Shown one piece after another: positions 1 through 5,541 of a stretch of DNA of 18,004 bases. The DNA lies in contig JALZUH010000161.1 in the NCBI GenBank assembly GCA_023301645.1, positions 1-18,004 on the forward strand, in the 5' to 3' direction. The notes under the pieces are model-generated. The model was not told the origin of the DNA. It saw only the letters and a list, made by a program, of their open reading frames with translations, and ran no database searches. Source of the stretch: Akkermansiaceae bacterium. GTDB lineage: Bacteria; Verrucomicrobiota; Verrucomicrobiia; Verrucomicrobiales; Akkermansiaceae. Made by a program: the position numbers and the translations under genes. How positions within the stretch are numbered: the first letter of the stretch is position 1; each line of letters opens with the position of its first letter.

Positions 1-1379
1 TCCTGAGCTTCTTCGTAGGTGAAGCGCTTGGCTGAGTGGATGATCGCACGGGTAAATCTCACCGAGCGAACGATCCCTTGCTGGTTGATCTTAATCAGGC
101 AGCACTGGGTGAGTCGGTCGACCTCTGGCATGAGAGAGCAGAGGTGATTGGAGAGCTCACGTGGGATCATGGGTAGGACTCGGTCTGCCATGTAGGTGGA
201 GTTACCACGCTCACGGGCTTCGTGATTGAGCGCGCTGCCCGGCTTGACGTAGTGGGAAACATCGGCAATGTGCACGGCAAGTTCCCAGCCACCATTGGGC
301 AGGGCTTTCACACTGATGGCATCATCGAAGTCCTTGGCGTCGTGTGGGTCAATGGTCATGACGATACGATCGCGCCAGTCGTCGCGATCTGCAGTATCTG
401 CTTCGGTGACGTGGTCGCCGAAGCTCTTGGCCTCACGTAGCACTTCATCGGGGAATTCATCTCGTAGTCCGAGCTTGTGAACGATGGCGAGCATGTCGAT
501 GCCGGGGGTGTCAGGCCAGCCGAGGACTTCAGTGACTGTTCCGAGGGGTTTTGAGTTAGGGTTATCCCACTTGGTGAGCGCTACTGCGACTACTTGTCCC
601 GGCTTAGGGCCGTCAGACTTGTGAGTAGGGAGTGAGTCTCGTTCGATATTGATGTCAGGAATCTTAGCATCATCTGGCTGCACATGGGCGAATTTCCCGT
701 GGCGGAAGTAGGTGCCAATAATACGCGCCATGCCGCGTGAGATGATTTTTTCTACATATCCAGCTGCCTCATCAGCAGGCTTGGCCATACCAGCTGCGGC
801 TTGGTTTTTGCCGCGTCGGTTCTTAGTCCAGTCAGGCTGGCCAATGCGGTCGATGCGAAGATTGACTCGATCGCCATTCATGGCCGTGGATGTCTTACTC
901 GAGTGCACGAAGATGCGGCTGAATTTTTTCAAGTCGATACCTGCAGTTTCATTACTAGGATCTCCTGCATCAGGATAGAACCATGCGTGACCAGAGGCTT
1001 GGAAGCGGAGCGTGCCTATGAGCAGCGCTCCTTCTCTTGTTCTTTTACTACGTTCTCTTCTTGCGGGGCTTTTTTCATGCGTTTTACCCGGCCTCTGAGG
1101 CTGTTGATTTTCTCTGGCCGTTGCTTGGGCTTGCTTTTTATTCTTCCCTTTAAATTTATCCGTAATGTCTGCGCTGTTGTTCTTACGTGTGCGAACTTCA
1201 AAGCGACCTTTTTTGCCTCGCACGATTTCGCCTCGACCTTCCAGTCTGAGTAGCTCTGCTCGAAGTGTTGCGCGCTCGTTTGGCTTGACGGCTAGCTTAC
1301 GTGAGAATTCAGATTTATTAAGAGGCTGGTAATCAGCTGAATGGATGAGCTGGATGATTTTCTCACGGATGTTTTTCAT
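1..1379 (-). CDS. rnr: Ribonuclease R, 3'-5' exoribonuclease (C-terminal part beyond window)
   Basis: RNase R processively degrades structured RNA from the 3' end in the cytoplasm (mRNA decay, rRNA and tRNA quality control). Reading from the ATG at 1379 gives 459 codons with no stop, so the gene runs off the left edge. Residues 1-65 form a winged-helix domain like that at the N-terminus of RNase R. A Lys/Arg/Gln-rich linker (about 66-115) follows, then cold-shock/OB-like sequence, then the RNB catalytic domain. The RNB signature IDPHDAKDFDDA sits at residues 343-354. Asp344, Asp350, Asp352 and Asp353 match the four metal-binding aspartates of E. coli RNase R (272, 278, 280, 281). The core lies about 70 residues later than in E. 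coli, mostly because of the basic linker. The start has no clear Shine-Dalgarno. The gene is divergent from the pseudopilin gene, with a 154-bp gap between starts. The S1 domain that would follow lies outside the window. Confidence 0.95.
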   Translation of the reverse strand, partial: MKNIREKIIQLIHSADYQPLNKSEFSRKLAVKPNERATLRAELLRLEGRGEIVRGKKGRFEVRTRKNNSADITDKFKGKNKKQAQATARENQQPQRPGKTHEKSPARRERSKRTREGALLIGTLRFQASGHAWFYPDAGDPSNETAGIDLKKFSRIFVHSSKTSTAMNGDRVNLRIDRIGQPDWTKNRRGKNQAAAGMAKPADEAAGYVEKIISRGMARIIGTYFRHGKFAHVQPDDAKIPDINIERDSLPTHKSDGPKPGQVVAVALTKWDNPNSKPLGTVTEVLGWPDTPGIDMLAIVHKLGLRDEFPDEVLREAKSFGDHVTEADTADRDDWRDRIVMTIDPHDAKDFDDAISVKALPNGGWELAVHIADVSHYVKPGSALNHEARERGNSTYMADRVLPMIPRELSNHLCSLMPEVDRLTQCCLIKINQQGIVRSVRFTRAIIHSAKRFTYEEAQ

Positions 1380-1533
1380 AGATCTATCTTATTCTGTAAT
1401 TAGAGAATGAACATGATTTTTCACGGAAATTGAGAATTTCTAGTAGGGTGATCCAACTAATGATTATGCTCTGTAACTCGATGATTGCAATCTGCTGAGT
1501 GTTTTGATTAACTGAACCTCTCGGTGCGAATCG

Positions 1534-2133
1534 ATGAATACGATGAATCAACAGAAAATGAATATGAATACCAAAAAGTCTAAAGGATTTACCCTTGTGG
1601 AGTTACTTGTAGTTATTGCTATTATAGCCGGTTTGGCAGCAGTGTCGACACCTGTCATAATCAAGGTGAAAGAAAAAGCGAAGAAGGTGAGCGCTATTAA
1701 CGCCTGTAAGGCTGTGGAGGTTGCCGTCAATGCTTTTGAAAATGACTATAATTATCTACCTTTCGTTGGTAGCTCACCGAGTGGAGACAACACTAGCGGA
1801 CTTGAAAGTCATCGTGATATCATGAACGTGCTCACAGGTCTTGACGAGCAGGTTAACTTCAAGAGAAAAGCTTACTTCGAGTATAACGAAGCAAAAGGTG
1901 GAGCGGGTTCATACTTCGATGGGCTGCACTTGGTGGCGTCTCAAGCGCGTTTATTCGATCCATGGGGAAACCCATACTTGCTCTTCTTTGATTACGACTT
2001 GGACGGTGCTATCGATAACCCTCAAGAAGCTGGTGAAACAATCAACGGCAAGCTAGTGGCTGTCTACACTGAGGGTCCTGACCAGAAAACAGGCTCTGCG
2101 AAGAAAAACAGAGATAACGCAGGTAACTTCTAA
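1534..2133 (+). CDS. Type II secretion/type IV pilus-like pseudopilin (GspG-like), single gene
   Basis: A 199-residue protein with a class III (prepilin peptidase) signal. After a short Lys-rich leader comes KGFTLVELLVVIAII at residues 17-31, with cleavage expected after Gly18, Phe19 as the methylated first residue and Glu23 at +5. The hydrophobic helix spans about 21-43. The C-terminal region has DPWGNPY (142-148), which is typical of the major pseudopilin GspG. Asp153-x-Asp155-x-Asp157-Gly and Asp161 follow, resembling a calcium-binding loop. The ending, with EGPDQKTG at 180-187, also resembles GspG tails. Pseudopilins assemble into a periplasmic pseudopilus. No other secretion gene is nearby, so its partner machinery must be elsewhere. 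Several in-frame ATGs (1534, 1543, 1558, 1564) could be the start and none has a clear ribosome site. The exact start does not affect the mature protein. Confidence 0.85.
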   Translation: MNTMNQQKMNMNTKKSKGFTLVELLVVIAIIAGLAAVSTPVIIKVKEKAKKVSAINACKAVEVAVNAFENDYNYLPFVGSSPSGDNTSGLESHRDIMNVLTGLDEQVNFKRKAYFEYNEAKGGAGSYFDGLHLVASQARLFDPWGNPYLLFFDYDLDGAIDNPQEAGETINGKLVAVYTEGPDQKTGSAKKNRDNAGNF

Positions 2134-2153
2134 TATCCTATTTTTATAGAATA

Positions 2154-2186
2154 AGCAGCACAGCTTTTGAGTTGTGCTGCTTTTTT
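2154..2186 (+). terminator. Intrinsic terminator of the pseudopilin gene
   Basis: An 11-bp stem (arms 2154-2164 and 2171-2181, one G-U pair) closes a 6-base loop and is followed by a run of six T. It starts 21 bases after the pseudopilin stop codon. The T-run is on the plus strand, so it terminates the pseudopilin transcript. Transcription of the convergent trmB gene would meet only a weaker A-run on the other side. Confidence 0.9.
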
Positions 2187-2235
2187 GTGCGTAGGAGCCT
2201 CAATGCTGTCTCCGTCGCCGAAATGGGGCTGTTGC

Positions 2236-2853
2236 CTATTGTCCGTATCGTAACTGGAAGATTTCTTTTCCCTGCTTTTCCCAGTGACGCTGAAAGTCGG
2301 TCTTCGGGTAGTAGAATCCTCCCTCCTCGGCGGCGGCTGGCCACGGAAGTTGGTTGAATTTTGCGTAGAGCTCCATTTCCTCGCAGACCCATTCGAAGTA
2401 TCCTGGGTGATCAGTTTTGAAGAGGAACTCTCCATCTGGGGTGAGTGATTGTTGCAAAATTTGTAGAAACTCCTGCTGAACGAGGCGATTTTTGTGATGT
2501 CGTGCCTTCGGCCATGGATCGGGGCAGAGTAGGTGTAGGCGTGAGACGGAACTTGGCTGAAGCAGATACTCGAGTGTGTATTGGCTCTCAAGTCGGAGCA
2601 CTTTGACATTGGTGAGTCCTCGCTCTTGGATACCCTTACAAACACCTCTAATACGTCCGAGTAGTCTCTCTACGCCTAGGAAGTTCCTCTCAGGGTAGTG
2701 CTCTGCCATATCGAGGAGAAATGAGCCGTCACCGCAGCCCATGTCGATTTCGAGGGGATGATCATTACCAAATATTTCTTCGTTACTGTAGCGACGGAAG
2801 AAGTCATCGGGCATAAATTCAGAGGGCGATGTGGGGCGGTTACATGCGGGCAT
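2236..2853 (-). CDS. trmB: tRNA (guanine-N7-)-methyltransferase
   Basis: TrmB transfers a methyl group from S-adenosylmethionine to N7 of G46 in the variable loop of many tRNAs. The 205-residue protein shows the family pattern in order: the SAM-binding loop EIDMGCGDGSF at 35-45, an acidic motif near VERLLGRIRG (61-70), the signature CPDPWPKARHHKNRLV at 110-125, KTDHPGYFEW at 146-155, and a C-terminal TDFQRHWEKQGKEI at 185-198. In most family members the last motif reads T-x-Y/F-E, with the Glu implicated in substrate or SAM binding. Here the fourth position is Gln188, read directly from a CAG codon. An internal Met14 is an alternative start; the upstream ATG gives a length close to that of compact family members. 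The start codon is 23 bp from that of the divergent serine hydrolase, so the two genes' promoters probably overlap or lie inside each other's 5' ends. Confidence 0.93.
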   Translation of the reverse strand: MPACNRPTSPSEFMPDDFFRRYSNEEIFGNDHPLEIDMGCGDGSFLLDMAEHYPERNFLGVERLLGRIRGVCKGIQERGLTNVKVLRLESQYTLEYLLQPSSVSRLHLLCPDPWPKARHHKNRLVQQEFLQILQQSLTPDGEFLFKTDHPGYFEWVCEEMELYAKFNQLPWPAAAEEGGFYYPKTDFQRHWEKQGKEIFQLRYGQ

Positions 2854-2876
2854 GACATGAGTGTGAAGTTTGCAGT

Positions 2877-4031
2877 GTGAAATTTGAAGTTTTTAGTTAT
2901 GAAACATCCGTGAATCTTAACGAATTGGAAAAAGCCTTTGAAAAAAACTTTGCTGAACGAGGAGAGCTAGGTGCCTCAGTGAGTGTTTGGCAACATGGTG
3001 TAGAGCTCATTTCTTTAGCCCGCGGATGGTGCGAGCGTGAAAAAGAGAGGCCGTGGACAAGTGATACCATCGTGCCATTTTACTCGACTACCAAGGGGCT
3101 GGCGGCCGCAACGATGCTGCTGGTGATGGAGGAGCACGGTCTCACTCCAGAGGATCGCGTATGTAAAATATGGGAGAAGTTTCCGATCCAAAGCGGCACA
3201 TTTGGTCAACTCATGTCACATCGCTTAGCGCTAGCTGCTCTCGATAGTAAGGCATCTGTGTGGGATCATGATGAAGTGATCGCGGCAGTGGAAAACCAGT
3301 CGCCCAACTGGCCAATCAATGATGAAGTCAGTAGTCACGGCTATCACCCGCGTGTGCTAGGATTTATTCAAGATGAGATTGTGCGTAAGCTTACAGGACG
3401 CTCTTTAGGTGATGTCTGGAGAGAAAAAATCGCAGACCCGCTGAACTTAGAAGCGTGGATAGGTCTCCCAGAAGCGGAGTTTTCGCGAGTGGCTTCCATT
3501 TATCCAGGTAAGCAGGATAAGTCTGATCTGGAGACTGGCTTTTACCGAGCACTCAATACCCCTAATTCACTGGTGAAGCGCGCCTTTTCATCACCGCGTG
3601 GGCTGCACTCCGTGCGTGAAATGAATGAGCCACGAGCATGGCAATCGGGGCTCACTTCTATGGGGGGGATTGGCACTGCTTCTGCAGTTGCGAAGTTTTA
3701 CCAAGCTGCTTGTGGCTCTATTGAGTTCTTCTCGCCACAGGTAATGGGGTGGATGATGGCCATTCGTGCAAGTGGTGAGGATATGGTATTAATGGCACCG
3801 ACAGCCTATTCGTGTGGCTTCCAGCTCGATCCGCTAGATGGATTCGGTAGGAAAATGCGACATCATTACGGAATGTCGCGCCGCGCCTTTGGTCATCCCG
3901 GTGCTGGCGGTAGCCATGCCTTTGGTGATCCTGAGAGTGGCTTATCATTTGCCTACATTATGAACCAGATGGAGCTAAGCCCACTGCCACAAGCGAAGTG
4001 TCTTGATATGGTTAAAGCACTCTATCTCTAA
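2877..4031 (+). CDS. Serine hydrolase, class C beta-lactamase/EstB-type esterase family
   Basis: A 384-residue protein of the serine beta-lactamase-like fold, which includes esterases, DD-peptidases and class C beta-lactamases. The nucleophile motif S-x-x-K is Ser70-Thr-Thr-Lys73, within PFYSTTKG. The second catalytic region, HGYHPRVLGFIQDEIVRKLTGRS (split here as 154-164 and 165-176), places Tyr156 where the general base usually lies. The third motif is the glycine-rich HPGAGGSHAFGDPESG at 340-355, and it is followed by a FAYIMNQM strand. These match the EstB-like branch of the family better than true antibiotic-resistance enzymes. No signal peptide is visible, so a cytoplasmic location is inferred. 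The substrate cannot be told from sequence. The start is GTG at 2877, with another in-frame GTG at 2910. The ATG at 2857 opens only a very short frame. Confidence 0.85.
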   Translation: MKFEVFSYETSVNLNELEKAFEKNFAERGELGASVSVWQHGVELISLARGWCEREKERPWTSDTIVPFYSTTKGLAAATMLLVMEEHGLTPEDRVCKIWEKFPIQSGTFGQLMSHRLALAALDSKASVWDHDEVIAAVENQSPNWPINDEVSSHGYHPRVLGFIQDEIVRKLTGRSLGDVWREKIADPLNLEAWIGLPEAEFSRVASIYPGKQDKSDLETGFYRALNTPNSLVKRAFSSPRGLHSVREMNEPRAWQSGLTSMGGIGTASAVAKFYQAACGSIEFFSPQVMGWMMAIRASGEDMVLMAPTAYSCGFQLDPLDGFGRKMRHHYGMSRRAFGHPGAGGSHAFGDPESGLSFAYIMNQMELSPLPQAKCLDMVKALYL

Positions 4032-4098
4032 AAATCGATTGATGAGTAAAAAATAGATTTTTATGAATAAAATGCCAGCGAGATGGGTCATATAAGGT

Positions 4099-4335
4099 AT
4101 GAGACACCATAAAACATCAATTAAGTTATTCGTAGCGGCTACATTATCAGCACTTGTTTTTTCAAATTGTGTGCAGAGCTTTGACGCAGCAGGCCGCCCC
4201 ATTCAGACCGTTGACCCAGCTGCGGCTATTGTCGGTGCTGCGGTAGTGGGAACCATCGCTTACGCTGCAGGTAATAACAATAACTATCGTAAGCACAGTA
4301 ACTACTCAAGGAAGCGCGGGTATCGCCGTTACTAA
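4099..4335 (+). CDS. Small exported protein or lipoprotein with glycine-zipper-like segment, unknown function
   Basis: A 78-residue protein that I cannot assign to a named family. Residues 1-23 look like a signal peptide: basic start, hydrophobic stretch and a Cys at 24 in LVFSNC. If this is a lipobox it is unusual, because Asn rather than Gly/Ala/Ser precedes the Cys. Residues 42-57 are small and hydrophobic with Gly/Ala spacing (AAAIVGAAVVGTIAYAAG), like short glycine-zipper membrane segments. The last 20 residues are rich in Asn, Tyr, Arg and Lys, which suggests binding to a polymer, nucleic acid or cell surface; this is inference. An AAGG lies only two bases before the ATG, too close to act as a good ribosome site. 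It lies 67 bp after the serine hydrolase and may be read from its own promoter. Confidence 0.6.
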   Translation: MRHHKTSIKLFVAATLSALVFSNCVQSFDAAGRPIQTVDPAAAIVGAAVVGTIAYAAGNNNNYRKHSNYSRKRGYRRY

Positions 4336-4351
4336 GCTACTCATTCTCAAT

Positions 4352-4400
4352 CTACGGTATGGCTAAATAGTTCCTCTATATAGCAAAAGCCATAACGTAG
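4352..4400. repeat. Imperfect 13-bp inverted repeat between the small exported protein gene and scpA
   Basis: The arms CTACGGTATGGCT (4352-4364) and AGCCATAACGTAG (4388-4400) pair at 12 of 13 positions around a 23-base AT-rich loop. Three more pairs (CTC/GAG) form outside after a small internal loop. It starts 16 bases after the stop of the 78-residue gene. There is no T-run on either side, so it is not a classical intrinsic terminator. It could be a factor-dependent stop, an mRNA 3' end stabiliser or a protein-binding site. Confidence 0.5.
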
Positions 4401-4473
4401 AGAGCGTGGTTTCCCAATGAACCTTTTGTAGCCTCTTGCGTGTAATACGGTGGCGTAGGGTAAGCCTCTTAGG

Positions 4474-4479
4474 TATAAT
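4474..4479 (+). promoter_or_regulatory. Candidate -10 element for scpA
   Basis: A perfect TATAAT lies 18 bases before the GTG at 4498. No good -35 box sits at the usual 16-18 bp distance. If used, transcription would start near 4486, leaving a 12-base leader to GTG 4498 or a 36-base leader to GTG 4522. The latter would be the more normal arrangement. Confidence 0.35.
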
Positions 4480-4497
4480 TCACTGGTCATCACAGCT

Positions 4498-5253
4498 GTG
4501 GTGACCTACTGCTATTGGCAAGTGGAATCAGAAAGTTACAAAGTCCGATTGGACATTTTTGAAGGTCCTCTTGACCTGTTGCTCTACTTGATTAAGAAAG
4601 ACGAGCTGGATATCCACACCATCTCCATTGAGCGGATCACCAAGCAGTATTTGACGTATATGGATACGTTTAAAATGCTCAATATTGATCTAGCCTCTGA
4701 GTTTATCGTGATGGCGGCAAACTTGATGTATATCAAGAGTCGGACACTGCTACCAAAGTCAGTGCAGCCTCCCGAAGAAGATATGGAGGAAGATGACCCT
4801 CGCTGGGAGCTCATTCGTCAGCTTATCGAGTATAAGAAGTTCAAAGACGCTGCCGGCTTCCTCTCGATGAAGGAAACGGAGCAAGAGGATTATTTCGCCC
4901 ATGCAGTAGAGAAGCTAGAGCAAGCAGAGATGGACTTCGTCGAGCCTCTTCCTGATGTTAATATCTTTGATCTCATTCAGGCGTTTCAGAATGTCCTTAA
5001 ACGTTTTGAAGAAGAGACTGACCTCGGTGAGATTGTCGATGATCAGTTCACCGTTGCCGATAAGATCGAAGGGCTACTATCATTATTAGAACCTGGTAAG
5101 AGCATCCAGTTTGTTAGTCTTTTTGATGATGCTACCTCGAAGACGGAGATGATCGTCACCTTTCTGGCTGTGCTAGAGCTGATGAAGATGAATCAGTTCT
5201 CCATTCAGCAGGAGGGAATCTTGGGCAATATAGAGGTTTCGAGAAGGTCATAG
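4498..5253 (+). CDS. scpA: Segregation and condensation protein A (ScpA kleisin)
   Basis: ScpA is the kleisin subunit that bridges the SMC ATPase dimer and, with ScpB, forms the bacterial condensin for chromosome segregation. The 251-residue frame has the N-terminal family signature YKVRLDIFEGPLDLLLYLI, split at 14-23 and 24-32. KKDELDIHTISIERITKQYL and the helical SMC-neck-binding segment with ANLMYIKSRTLLP near 73-85 follow. An acidic linker comes next, and the C-terminal winged helix contains VTFLAVLELMKMNQ at about 220-233. Three GTG starts are possible: 4498, 4501 and 4522. GTG 4522 would give a protein beginning close to the usual family N-terminus and fits the TATAAT at 4474 better, so the first eight residues are doubtful. 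In many genomes scpB follows directly. Here the next 288 bp hold no recognisable gene, then polA in the opposite direction. Confidence 0.93.
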   Translation: MVTYCYWQVESESYKVRLDIFEGPLDLLLYLIKKDELDIHTISIERITKQYLTYMDTFKMLNIDLASEFIVMAANLMYIKSRTLLPKSVQPPEEDMEEDDPRWELIRQLIEYKKFKDAAGFLSMKETEQEDYFAHAVEKLEQAEMDFVEPLPDVNIFDLIQAFQNVLKRFEEETDLGEIVDDQFTVADKIEGLLSLLEPGKSIQFVSLFDDATSKTEMIVTFLAVLELMKMNQFSIQQEGILGNIEVSRRS

Positions 5254-5541
5254 AGGGGGGACTGACTTTGTCTTGGCGGAACGTAGCTCATACAACATCG
5301 TATCCGGTGTTACCAGTCAGCATCGTGATGAGCGTTAATGGAATTGAGCTCCTTGATAGTATATCTGCTCCTGAGCCTGCATTGATAATCTTTACGGCTC
5401 TTATTTCGTTGCATTCATTCCTTGCAGGAAAAGATAGTCTGCCAAAGATAACTTATTTCAACAAAAGGCCTTTATATGCCTGAAACCTTAGGTGTTATTT
5501 TAGAGCTCTTAAATTTCAGCCACCCCACTACGTGCGATTGA
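5254..5541. other. Stretch between scpA and polA with no confident gene
   Basis: These 288 bp separate the convergent ends of scpA and polA. A 71-codon frame (5268-5483, plus strand) starts with TTG seven bases after a purine-rich GAGGGGGG that abuts the scpA stop. It would encode a partly hydrophobic peptide with no family I recognise, and it may be chance. It bears no resemblance to ScpB. No strong hairpin with a T-run was seen for either gene. Confidence 0.5.

Noticed and set aside
801..1253. 150-codon plus-strand frame
   Set aside because: It lies entirely opposite the rnr N-terminal region, which has a recognisable RNase R protein on the minus strand; the plus frame has no family features.
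2130..2645. 171-codon minus-strand frame
   Set aside because: Shadow of trmB in another frame; the trmB frame carries all family motifs.
2877..4031. Serine hydrolase as an antibiotic-resistance beta-lactamase
   Set aside because: No signal peptide, and the motifs fit the EstB-like esterase branch; resistance is not supported by sequence.
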